A stretch of DNA of 60,533 bases, taken from the NCBI GenBank assembly GCA_002395835.1, contig DGVD01000003.1, positions 1-60,533 on the forward strand. The letters are read 5' to 3'. The stretch comes from Bacteroidales bacterium UBA4293 (GTDB lineage Bacteria > Bacteroidota > Bacteroidia > Bacteroidales > Bacteroidaceae). Under the pieces are notes generated by a model. It saw only the letters and a program-made list of their open reading frames with translations. It did no database searches and was not told where the DNA came from. The position numbers and the translations under genes were made by a program. Below, in pieces: positions 7,560-15,464 of the stretch (position 1 is the stretch's first letter; the number at the start of each line of letters is the position of its first letter).

Positions 7560-9008
7560 TTACAGGCTATCGCCAAAATCAGCCTTGAACTTCGCAGTCA
7601 GTTCCTCTTGCCAGTAACCGATTTCCTTCAGTCGTCCGAAGAAGAAACGGAGCACAGATGGCTCATATTCCCACTTCAAGCCACCGATAAGCTTACGGTT
7701 GTCCCAAAGCCATTTTACACGGTCGGCACAGTACTTAATCTGAGAGAGGGTGAACACACGGCGAGGAACAGCCAAGCGGAGAAGTTCCAGCTCTGCATAA
7801 CGCTCTGTTCCATCGGGCTCACGCTGCTCGGAAAGTGTACCACGTTCCATACCTCTCACACCTCCAGCGATGAAGAGGGCTGCACCCACTGCTGCAGCTG
7901 GATACTGATTATGAGGCATATCCGGCACAAACTCCTGTGCATTGAGGTGGGCACCAAGTCCTCCGGCTGGCTTGATAACAGGTACGCCGTAATCGTCCAG
8001 TTCCTTCACCAGATAAGCAATGAATTCCGGGCCCTGGTTGATGTATTCCATATCCAGAGATTCCAGCAATCCCTGTGCTGCAGCTTCAATGGAGCGCACT
8101 TCCATACCTCCGTAGGTAAGGAATCCTTCGAAGAGAGGCACATACTCCATCATCATGTTCGTCCACTTGGCATCGGTAGAAATAATGAAACCACCACGGC
8201 TGAATCCCAGCTTACGAGCAGAGAAGTAGATGATATCGAAACGACTAGCCAGCAGGTGATAGATTTCCTTCGTAGACATGTACTTGCAGCGAGGCTCACG
8301 CACCTTCATGAAATACATGTTGTCCTGCAGCAAGGAAGCATCCAGCACGCTTACCACACCATACTGGTGGCAGATATCGCACACTGCCATCATGTTCTCC
8401 AAGCTCACTGGCTGACCACCAATCAGGTTGGTTCCTGCTTCTACACGTACGAAAGCCACCTTCTCTGGGGTATATTCCTCAATGGCGCTACGGAGATTAT
8501 CCAAGTTGAAATCGCCCTTAAATGGATCATCGGTTTGAGGGATAAGTCCCTTCTTATCTACCAATTCCACTACGGAACCGCCCAGGCGAGTGATGTGAGC
8601 CTTGGTAGTGGTGAAGTGGAAGTTCATGAGAGCCACCTTGCCTGGTTTCACGAAGGTTTCTGCCAAGATATTTTCAGCAGCACGACCCTGGTGAGCAGGA
8701 AGCACGTTGTCCACGCCAAACACTTCCTTGATGGCCGCTTTGGCACGGTTGAAGGATTCAGAACCCGCATAGGAGTCGTCCGCAATCTGCATGGCAGCCA
8801 TCTGCTTGTCCGACATACCATTCACTCCGGAGTCGGTAATCATATCCATATAGATATCCTTGTTCTGCAACAGGAAAGTATTGTTGCCTGCAGCCTGCAT
8901 GGCTTTCAAGCGTTCCTCTACTGGCAGAAGGGTGAGTTTCTGTACTACGCGTACCTTATGCATTTCCAAAGGTACCTGATTTTCTGATTGATAAAATTTT
9001 ACAGCCAT
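7560..9008 (-). CDS. Tryptophanase-like PLP beta-eliminating lyase
   Basis: 482 residues from the ATG at 9008; an earlier in-frame ATG at 9047 overlaps the -7 element and is rejected. The fold and many blocks match tryptophanase/tyrosine phenol-lyase: ITDSGVNGMSDKQ (58-70), DDSYAGSESF, LPAHQGRAAENIL (103-115), IGGQPVS (196-202), and FEGFLTYGGME. The PLP lysine is probably Lys266 in SARKLGFSRGG. However, the DATR motif of classical TnaA/Tpl reads DASL here (224-227), so the PLP-contacting Arg is missing, and the sequence after the Lys differs from the usual KKD. The reaction is therefore a pyridoxal-dependent beta-elimination of uncertain substrate; tryptophan to indole is only one option. Divergent from an AraC regulator that may control it. 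Confidence 0.8.
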   Translation of the reverse strand: MAVKFYQSENQVPLEMHKVRVVQKLTLLPVEERLKAMQAAGNNTFLLQNKDIYMDMITDSGVNGMSDKQMAAMQIADDSYAGSESFNRAKAAIKEVFGVDNVLPAHQGRAAENILAETFVKPGKVALMNFHFTTTKAHITRLGGSVVELVDKKGLIPQTDDPFKGDFNLDNLRSAIEEYTPEKVAFVRVEAGTNLIGGQPVSLENMMAVCDICHQYGVVSVLDASLLQDNMYFMKVREPRCKYMSTKEIYHLLASRFDIIYFSARKLGFSRGGFIISTDAKWTNMMMEYVPLFEGFLTYGGMEVRSIEAAAQGLLESLDMEYINQGPEFIAYLVKELDDYGVPVIKPAGGLGAHLNAQEFVPDMPHNQYPAAAVGAALFIAGGVRGMERGTLSEQREPDGTERYAELELLRLAVPRRVFTLSQIKYCADRVKWLWDNRKLIGGLKWEYEPSVLRFFFGRLKEIGYWQEELTAKFKADFGDSL

Positions 9009-9044
9009 AATTCTTAGTTTTAGCGTATCATGTGTTAATGGCAG

Positions 9045-9052
9045 CAAAAATA
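9045..9052 (-). promoter_or_regulatory. -7 element for the TnaA-like gene
   Basis: Minus-strand TATTTTTG followed by C, 36 bp upstream of the ATG at 9008; it overlaps the alternative ATG at 9047 and so rules that start out. Confidence 0.6.
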
Positions 9053-9133
9053 GACTATATCCTTGAATAATTAGATAAACTTATTACGGAGATTTTAGAC
9101 CATTTTTACGTTTATCCTTATGATGTACCAATT

Positions 9134-9153
9134 TTACCGACCATTATTACCGA
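9134..9153 (+). promoter_or_regulatory. Possible regulator site: two TTACCGA direct repeats
   Basis: TTACCGA occurs at 9134-9140 and again at 9147-9153, 13 bp apart start to start, in the divergent region between the lyase and AraC genes, upstream of the AraC -7 element (TATTTTTG, 9172-9179). Paired direct half-sites of this kind fit AraC-family binding. Inference only. Confidence 0.35.
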
Positions 9154-9196
9154 TTTTAAAGAAAATATCGTTATTTTTGTACCAAAATTCAGTTTT

Positions 9197-10087
9197 ATGT
9201 TTACTCAAATAGCAAGTTTGGATGAGTTCAATGCATTCTTTCACCAACCCACCTTGCATCCGCTGGTAGGCTTAGGGCGCTTGGAGGATGCGGAATTAAG
9301 TCTTTTTTCTCCCACGGATTTCGGCATGTACTGCATCGTGCTGATGGATGAAGATTTCGGAGAATTAAAGAAAGCGGGGAGTGGTGTGCACTACAAGGCA
9401 GGTACGGCATTTTCTATTCGCCCCGGGCAAGTGGTTTCCATGAACTTGGATGCGAATGTCACCCCCAGGGGGTATATCATGGCTTTCCGTCCGGAACTGC
9501 TTATTAAGGCTGGCTTAGGGCGCGATTTCTATATGTTCAGTTTCTTCAATCAAGATACGCTGGAGGCCGTGCAGCTGTCGGAGGAGGAGAGGCGCTTGCT
9601 CATCCGGGCTTATCAGACGCTGCTGTTCGAGCTGCAGACTCCTTCGGATAATCTTACCGACCACATGTTGCGTCTGAGCATCGGGCATCTGCTTTCTTAC
9701 TATAAGCGCTTCTTCGACAGGCAGTTTAGTTCTGAATCTCTTGCAACATCCGATTTGATACGGAGGCTGAACTCTATCCTGGATGAATATCTTTCCAGCG
9801 GGCAGCCCATACAAAAAGGTCAGCCCACCGTGGCATGGTGTGCCGACCAATTTCATTTGTCGCCCAACTATTTCGGAGAATTAGTGCGCAGACAACTGCA
9901 GATTACTGCGCAGGAATACATTCAGAATAAGGTAATCGATACCGCCAAAGACATGCTGAAAGATTCCAACCTCAGTATCAACGATATTGCCAAGTCGCTG
10001 GGCTTCAACTATCCCAATCATTTCACCCGTCTTTTCCATAAAAAGGTTGGCATTTCACCAACCCTTTTTAGGAAAGAACGTATGTAA
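9197..10087 (+). CDS. AraC-family transcriptional regulator
   Basis: 296 residues. N-terminal cupin-like sensing region (about 1-175, with YKAGTAFSIRPGQVVSMN) and a C-terminal double helix-turn-helix (about 197-296): WCADQFHLSPNYFGELVRRQ for the first and LSINDIAKSLGFNYPNHFTR for the second, ending in the family signature FHKKVGISPTLFRKER. Divergent from the tryptophanase-like gene with a shared 188-bp control region, so local regulation of that lyase is the obvious hypothesis. Promoter -7 TATTTTTG at 9172-9179, close to the ATG. Effector unknown. Confidence 0.88.
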   Translation: MFTQIASLDEFNAFFHQPTLHPLVGLGRLEDAELSLFSPTDFGMYCIVLMDEDFGELKKAGSGVHYKAGTAFSIRPGQVVSMNLDANVTPRGYIMAFRPELLIKAGLGRDFYMFSFFNQDTLEAVQLSEEERRLLIRAYQTLLFELQTPSDNLTDHMLRLSIGHLLSYYKRFFDRQFSSESLATSDLIRRLNSILDEYLSSGQPIQKGQPTVAWCADQFHLSPNYFGELVRRQLQITAQEYIQNKVIDTAKDMLKDSNLSINDIAKSLGFNYPNHFTRLFHKKVGISPTLFRKERM

Positions 10088-10090
10088 TTA

Positions 10091-11284
10091 TTACTTCATG
10101 AGCCAATGCTTCTTGAGCCACTCCCGCACTGGGAGGTCGTACAGCTTTAAGCAGGCATACGCCATCATGATGGAAAGAATCAGTACAGCCACAAACACGA
10201 AGGCGTGCTGTGCGAAGCTGGAATCCTTGTGGGTAGCCACCCAGCTCTGCTGAATGTACACCAAGCTGAAGTGGGTGAGGTACAACGGATAAGATAAGTC
10301 GCCGATGAACTTACAGATGGCATAAGATTTCTTACCTTTTACACTGCTTCCTGCTCCCATGGAAACGATGAGCGGGAACATGATAAGAATGACGAAGCTT
10401 TCATAGAGTCCGTTCATCCACATGGTATCATTCGGGCCGATGGTCAGGCTACGGGTAGCGAAATCGAAATGTGCATCGTTCACTCCCACTGGAGGCATGG
10501 CCAGCACCAGGATAACCAGAATGGAACACCACCAGAATCCACCTTTCACCTTTATTAATTTACCCATGCGGGAAACCAGTAATCCGGAGAAGAACGGATA
10601 CATGAGGCGGGTTAGTGCCACCGATACTTCGCTCACGGTGAGGGAGAATCCGCTGTTCACGGAATAACGTGCCCAACGGTGGCCCCAGAGCCCTAGGATA
10701 TCGATTTCATTCGCTAGGCAGAAGCTGAATACCGCACAGATGAAGACGAAGATTCCTAACCCTAGCTTACTGAACTTCCGCACGAAGAACACGTATAGGA
10801 GGTTGGCCAGGTATTCATAGTGCAGCGTCCAGAAAGTTCCACCCAGGGAACTTACTTCGGCATACCCACGGATATCCCAAGCTTGTGGCAGCGGAATCAT
10901 GAGGCACTGCCATACGAAGACACCAAACAGCACCCAAGGAGCCGTTTCCCGAACAATGGCGAATGCAGGTACACTATCGGTGAAATAGTAGAACAGCATG
11001 GCCAGGAAGGCAGCCAGAATCACCATAGGGTGCAAGCGCACCAAACGGCGCTTGATGAAACCCCAGGTGCTCATTCTATCCCAACGATCCTGATAGGCAT
11101 AACCGATAACAAAACCGGAAAGTGCGAAGAAGAAATCCACGGCCATATAGCCATGCCCGATGGTGTTAACCCCACCATAAGATTCAAACAGATGGAAGAT
11201 AACCACCATCAAGGCAGCTACACCTCTGAGCCCATCCAGAATCTCATAGTGAGGCTTGGATTCTAAATACACATTTTGCGCCAT
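10091..11284 (-). CDS. Acyltransferase 3 family membrane protein (copy 1)
   Basis: 397 residues with about ten membrane segments. Acyltransferase-3 hallmarks: YEILDGLRGVAALMVVIFHLFE near the N-terminus with the catalytic-type His in IFHLFE, VDFFFALSGFVIGYAY, and RRLVRLHPM. Enzymes of this family transfer acetyl or other acyl groups to extracytoplasmic sugars. It starts 5 bp after the GH3 stop codon on the same strand, so the two are co-transcribed. A close paralogue (32459-33643) follows another secreted glycosidase; the two share long identical blocks (RWDRMSTW, FIKRRLVRLHPMV, FFSGLL/FFCGLL). Substrate unknown. Confidence 0.85.
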   Translation of the reverse strand: MAQNVYLESKPHYEILDGLRGVAALMVVIFHLFESYGGVNTIGHGYMAVDFFFALSGFVIGYAYQDRWDRMSTWGFIKRRLVRLHPMVILAAFLAMLFYYFTDSVPAFAIVRETAPWVLFGVFVWQCLMIPLPQAWDIRGYAEVSSLGGTFWTLHYEYLANLLYVFFVRKFSKLGLGIFVFICAVFSFCLANEIDILGLWGHRWARYSVNSGFSLTVSEVSVALTRLMYPFFSGLLVSRMGKLIKVKGGFWWCSILVILVLAMPPVGVNDAHFDFATRSLTIGPNDTMWMNGLYESFVILIMFPLIVSMGAGSSVKGKKSYAICKFIGDLSYPLYLTHFSLVYIQQSWVATHKDSSFAQHAFVFVAVLILSIMMAYACLKLYDLPVREWLKKHWLMK

Positions 11285-11289
11285 TTGCG

Positions 11290-13848
11290 TTACGGTCTTT
11301 TAGTCGTAATGGTTTTCAAATCTTGATCACGACTGGAAGAACCGTACATCAGTTTATATTCTCCACTTTGTGGAATCATGGTGTTGGTGAAGGTATCCCA
11401 CCAGGTGAACGTATCTTCCGTGATAGGGATTTCCACGTTCACCGTTTCCCCTGGATTGATGGCTGTACGCTTGAAACCACGCAAAGCCTTGATAGGGCCG
11501 TTCACATCCTTAGGACGGCTCACATAGAGCTGTACTACTTCTTCACCTTTCCGCTTACCGGTGTTGGTTACAGGAATGATAATCTTATCTTTCTGAAGCT
11601 GTGCGTCACCGTAGCTGAAGGTGGTGTAGCTCAGTCCATAACCGAAGCTAAAGGTAGGTTCCTCTTTCATGTAACGGTAAGTACGGCCCTTCATGCTGTA
11701 ATCCTGGAAATCAGGCAGCTGGAGGGTATCCTTATAGAATGTCATTGGCAAACGACCGGCTGGGTTGTAATCGCCGTACAGCATCTGAGCCAATGCCTTT
11801 CCGCCTTGCTGTCCGGCATAGAACAACTGCACGATGGCATCGCAACTTTCGGTTTCAGGAGCCAAACCGATGGCACTTCCAGAGCAGTTCACGAAGATAA
11901 CCTTCTTACCGGCTTTCTTCAAAGCCTTCAGCAAGTTGCGCTGTACTTTAGGAAGCTGGATATCGGTTCTATCACCACCACGGAAGCCCTCTACCTGAAC
12001 CGGCATTTCCTCGCCTTCCAGCTGAGGAGAGATACCACCAGCGAAGATAACCACATCGGCACCTCTTACTTTCCGTACGATGTTATCATAATTGATGGTA
12101 CTGTAGGAACCCATGTTGAAACTGAACAATCCCTGGTAGCCCATCCACGCATAACGAATTTCAATGTCGTAGGATTTTCCCTTTACAGCATCCAGTACAT
12201 AGACAGGTACTTCGGCTGGAGCATATCCGGTTTTTGTTTCCACCATCTGGCCATCTACCAGCACTTCTACCTTACCGATGTACTTACAGAGGATGTTCAC
12301 TTTTTCTGTTTTGGCAGGGGTGAAGGTAGCCTTATAGCTGGCGCTGAAGTTCTGCAGGTTCACACCCTGTGCAAAGTGAGTGTCGCCTTCTGTAGTTAAG
12401 CTGAATGGAGAAGTGAGCTGAACCGTAGTTACGGAATTTCCCTCCATCTTATTATTGTTCCAGTAAGTAGCAGTCATACCTTTCTTCCCAGCACTTTTCA
12501 GTTGCCCGTAAACAGAAGTGAACAGTTGGTCGCTAACCAAATTGCATGCAGGGTCAAAGATAAGATTCTTTGCATATTTCTTTACCCCTTCCAGGATAGT
12601 ATAGGTATGATCTGGAGTGCCGTTGTAATTTCCCCAAAGCATGATGCTATCCGCTGCATTTGGGCCAATGAGTGCCACTTTCATCTTCTTGCTCAGAGGA
12701 AGGATATTCCCCTTATTCTGCAGCAAGATGATGCTCTCCAATGCTGCTTTCAGATTCAACTGCTGATGTTCTGGGCTGCTTACCACACTGTAAGGAATGG
12801 TATCCCAAGGGGTAGTATCATCCATCTCACCCAGTTCGAAACGAGCCTGCAATAGACGACGCACGCTGACATCGATGTCTTCTTCTTTCAAATCACCATC
12901 GGCAATGGCTTGCTTCAAGCCCTTGGCATAGATGCTTCCACATTCCACATCGGTACCGCTTAAGAGAGCAGCAGCGCTGGCAGAAGCCTCATCCTTATGC
13001 GTTTCATGATGCCCCTTCTGGTAGAAATCGGAAACGGCACCGCAATCGCTGGTTACCACACCCTTAAAGCCCCATTCATTTCTTAGAATCTGGTTTAGCA
13101 GTTTACTACTACCGCAGCATGGGTCGCCATCGATACGGTTGTATGCACACATCACTTCCTTTACATTTCCTTCCTGTACCAACGTCTTGAAAGCAGGCAG
13201 GTAGGTTTCCCACAAATCTCGTGGGTCGATGGTTTCCACATCGAAGGTATGACGGTTCCATTCCGGGCCACTGTGAACGGCAAAATGCTTGGCACAAGCA
13301 TGCAGCTTATCTACTCCCAGATGAGCGAAATTTCCCTGCAAGCCATTCACTACAGCCAATCCCATGACAGAAGTGAGGTAGGGGTCTTCACCATAAGTTT
13401 CCTGTCCACGTCCCCAACGAGGGTCACGGAAGATGTTCACGTTTGGTGTCCAGAAGGTAAGACCGGTATAAATCTTATAATTTCCCTCCTGACGAGCCTT
13501 GATGTATTTGGCACGAGCCTCATCGCTGGCTGCGTAGAAACAGTTGTATACCAAGTCGGTATCGAAGGTGGAAGCCAATCCCACACACTGTGGAAAGACA
13601 GTAGCCAAGCCGTTTCTACCCACACCATGGAGCGTTTCATTCCACCAGTTGTATGGCTTGATGCCTAGTCGCTCCACGGGCTTGGAATCATTTTCCATCA
13701 AGCCCAGTTTCTCCTCCAGGGTGAGCTGCTTCAGCAGTTGCTCAGCCCTTTCAGCAGGCGTACCTTTCGTGTCTTTCGCTTTTACCTGTGCCTGCATAGG
13801 TAAAATGAAGGCACAAGCTGCAGCAGTAATCAACAGTATCTTTTTCAT
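11290..13848 (-). CDS. GH3 beta-glycosidase with PA14 domain (beta-xylosidase/glucosidase-like)
   Basis: 852 residues. Signal peptide 1-20 (ending MQAQ). GH3 N-terminal TIM-barrel-like domain with NWWNETLHGVGR (68-79), the KHFAVHSGPE loop (187-196) and the nucleophile region VVTSDCGAVSDF, Asp268 being the probable nucleophile. The C-terminal GH3 domain is interrupted by a PA14 insert (about residues 450-575, GMTATYWNN ... GYQGLFSFNMG), and a fibronectin-III-like domain closes the protein (LRGFKRTAINPGETVNVEI). PA14-containing GH3 enzymes of this length in Bacteroides act on xylo- or gluco-oligosaccharides. First gene of a unit with the acyltransferase immediately downstream. Confidence 0.9.
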   Translation of the reverse strand: MKKILLITAAACAFILPMQAQVKAKDTKGTPAERAEQLLKQLTLEEKLGLMENDSKPVERLGIKPYNWWNETLHGVGRNGLATVFPQCVGLASTFDTDLVYNCFYAASDEARAKYIKARQEGNYKIYTGLTFWTPNVNIFRDPRWGRGQETYGEDPYLTSVMGLAVVNGLQGNFAHLGVDKLHACAKHFAVHSGPEWNRHTFDVETIDPRDLWETYLPAFKTLVQEGNVKEVMCAYNRIDGDPCCGSSKLLNQILRNEWGFKGVVTSDCGAVSDFYQKGHHETHKDEASASAAALLSGTDVECGSIYAKGLKQAIADGDLKEEDIDVSVRRLLQARFELGEMDDTTPWDTIPYSVVSSPEHQQLNLKAALESIILLQNKGNILPLSKKMKVALIGPNAADSIMLWGNYNGTPDHTYTILEGVKKYAKNLIFDPACNLVSDQLFTSVYGQLKSAGKKGMTATYWNNNKMEGNSVTTVQLTSPFSLTTEGDTHFAQGVNLQNFSASYKATFTPAKTEKVNILCKYIGKVEVLVDGQMVETKTGYAPAEVPVYVLDAVKGKSYDIEIRYAWMGYQGLFSFNMGSYSTINYDNIVRKVRGADVVIFAGGISPQLEGEEMPVQVEGFRGGDRTDIQLPKVQRNLLKALKKAGKKVIFVNCSGSAIGLAPETESCDAIVQLFYAGQQGGKALAQMLYGDYNPAGRLPMTFYKDTLQLPDFQDYSMKGRTYRYMKEEPTFSFGYGLSYTTFSYGDAQLQKDKIIIPVTNTGKRKGEEVVQLYVSRPKDVNGPIKALRGFKRTAINPGETVNVEIPITEDTFTWWDTFTNTMIPQSGEYKLMYGSSSRDQDLKTITTKRP

Positions 13849-13859
13849 GGTTATTTAGT

Positions 13860-14597
13860 TTAAAGTACAGTAATTTTCATGGAGATATCCTGCTTAGGAC
13901 GGTCACCCCGAAGTGTTTCTACCTCCTGAATCTTTCCTACCACGTCAAGGCCTTCTTCCACTTCGCCAAAGACGGTGTACTGACCATCCAGGAAAGGTGT
14001 ACCCCCCACGGTGGTATAAGCCTGTTCCTGCTTTTCAGTCAAGCCCTTAGCTTCTTTGGTTTTCATGGCAGCTTTTGTTTCAGCGATGAGCTTGTCCTGC
14101 AATGCCATGAGGCCATCCCGATCTCTATTCTTACGGAGCTGCAGAATTTCATCCCTGTGCTGCTGCACCAAGCCATTGAACACATTCTGCTCCTCCTGCA
14201 TCTGAAGCTGCTTCTTCAGTTGCCCCAGCTTACTCTGGTTGTACACTTCGCCCCAGACAATGTAGAACTGGCAACCGCTACTTTCGCGTTTTGGGTTCAT
14301 TTCATCGCCCAGACGAGCAGCAGCCAAGGCACCCCGCTTGTGGATAAGCTCCGGCTGGATTTCAGCAGGGATGGTATATCCTGTGCCTCCCGTGCCCAAC
14401 TGATGACCCGGTGCTGCACCGATGCTTTCGGGGTCACCTCCTTGTATCATAAAGTTCTTGATGACCCGATGAAACAACGTGCCATCGTAGAAGCCTTCAT
14501 TGGCTAGTTTAAGGAAATTGTCTCTGTGTAAGGGTGTCTCATCGTAAAGACGAACGATGATATCACCCAATGATGTTTCAATTTTTACTTTTGCCAT
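13860..14597 (-). CDS. Cyclophilin-type peptidyl-prolyl isomerase
   Basis: 245 residues, no signal peptide, so cytoplasmic. Cyclophilin motifs: SLGDIIVRLYDETPLHRDNFLKLA (9-32), FHRVIKNFMIQGGDPES (42-58) with the catalytic-type Arg in FHRV, and GGTPFLDGQYTVFGEVEEG near the C-terminus. Compared with a ~165-residue cyclophilin it carries a charged helical insertion between about residues 115 and 190 (QLKKQLQMQEEQNVF ... TKAAMKTKEAKGLTEKQEQ). The gene lies 12 bp upstream of GH3, but that spacing across function suggests readthrough at most. Catalyses proline cis-trans isomerisation in folding. Confidence 0.9.
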   Translation of the reverse strand: MAKVKIETSLGDIIVRLYDETPLHRDNFLKLANEGFYDGTLFHRVIKNFMIQGGDPESIGAAPGHQLGTGGTGYTIPAEIQPELIHKRGALAAARLGDEMNPKRESSGCQFYIVWGEVYNQSKLGQLKKQLQMQEEQNVFNGLVQQHRDEILQLRKNRDRDGLMALQDKLIAETKAAMKTKEAKGLTEKQEQAYTTVGGTPFLDGQYTVFGEVEEGLDVVGKIQEVETLRGDRPKQDISMKITVL

Positions 14598-14628
14598 ATA
14601 TGTTATTTAAATTATACTTAATCGTTGC

Positions 14629-15099
14629 TTAGAATTTCTTTCCACATTGCTTGCAGTGAAAGTAATACTGATTCTTGGGTAGGTAAATTAAGCCGAGGAC
14701 AGTGATTATGACGATGAGACAAATGGTGAGAATAGGAGTGATTTGATAGAAAAAGAACCATACGAGGGTGAGTGTGAGCAACAAGATAGCCACTCTTTTC
14801 CAATATGTGGATTTCTTCATACCGCCTTCAATAGGTTCCACATCCTCACTTCCGCAGCGAGGACACCAGATTTTTATCACTCGCTCTTCTTGAATCTGGC
14901 TGACTATCTCTTTGGCTTTTTCAAGATCCTTTTTATATACTTTTATAGCGATAGCAGGGTTAGGGCCATAACCACCCACAGCACCTGTGATGGTTTCATC
15001 TACAGCCATGCAAGGTATTCCTGCTTCTTCCAAAGCCATCTTTACTTCATCGGCAAAGATGGTATTCTCACACTTCATTACGATTTTCAAGTCTTCCAT
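14629..15099 (-). CDS. DUF2007-type protein with zinc ribbon and two membrane segments
   Basis: 156 residues. N-terminal DUF2007-like alpha/beta domain (MEDLKIVMKCENTIFADEVKMALEEAGIPC..., about 1-72), then CPRCGSEDVEP (79-89), two adjacent hydrophobic helices (about 103-140), and a final CKQCGKKF. The two CxxC pairs flanking the membrane hairpin could together bind one zinc. The DUF2007 family is described as a putative signal-transducing domain of unknown partner. It lies 31 bp upstream of the cyclophilin gene on the same strand and diverges from the flavin-riboswitch unit. Confidence 0.75.
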   Translation of the reverse strand: MEDLKIVMKCENTIFADEVKMALEEAGIPCMAVDETITGAVGGYGPNPAIAIKVYKKDLEKAKEIVSQIQEERVIKIWCPRCGSEDVEPIEGGMKKSTYWKRVAILLLTLTLVWFFFYQITPILTICLIVIITVLGLIYLPKNQYYFHCKQCGKKF

Positions 15100-15208
15100 A
15101 GTATTTGTCTTGTGGTGTTTTATCTTGCAAATATAGGAAAAATCAGAGAATCATACGAAGTTTGAAGCTATTTCTTATTGTTGGCGCAAACAATAATTCG
15201 TTTAATTG

Positions 15209-15240
15209 TTTGGTGAATACGAAAAAAATCCATATCTTTG
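15209..15240 (+). promoter_or_regulatory. Promoter of the FMN-riboswitch/TonB receptor unit
   Basis: TTTG at 15209-15212 (-33) and TATCTTTG at 15233-15240 (-7), separated by 20 bp: a full Bacteroidales promoter. Transcription would begin just upstream of the riboswitch aptamer. Confidence 0.8.
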
Positions 15241-15251
15241 CATCCGCAAAC

Positions 15252-15372
15252 TCTTCAGGGCAGGGTGTGATTCCCGACCGGCGGTATAGTCCGCGAGCCT
15301 CTCCAGGGAGGCATGAACCGATGCAACTACGGTACCGACAGTATAGTCTGGATGGAAGAAGAGAGATCTCCC
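15252..15372 (+). promoter_or_regulatory. FMN riboswitch (RFN element)
   Basis: The aptamer landmarks are in order: CAGGGCAGGGTGTGATTCCC, GACCGGCGGTATAGTCCGCG, a GAGCCTCTCC/GGAGGC-type arm, TGAACCGATGCAACTAC, GGTACCGACAGTATAGTCTG, then GATGGAAGAAGAGAG. These are the invariant FMN-binding segments of the RFN element. About 20 nt further, CTCCCTTAC/GTAAGGTGAG (about 15367-15398) can form a stem without a T-tract, so the switch more likely controls translation start than termination, though this is inference. It lies upstream of a TonB-dependent receptor and no other gene. Confidence 0.93.
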
Positions 15373-15464
15373 TTACATTCTCTTAGAAGTAAGGTGAGGA
15401 GTTTCTTATATGCCTTGAATTGTATGCCAAAAGTAACATTACTCACAATTCAAAGCTTTCTACA

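Noticed and set aside
7608..8987. 459-residue open frame on the plus strand opposite the TnaA-like gene
   Set aside because: It is a frame kept open by codon bias of the lyase; the composition is Cys/His/Phe-rich and unlike any protein family.
11323..12399. 358-residue open frame opposite GH3
   Set aside because: Same argument; the GH3 reading frame has all catalytic blocks.
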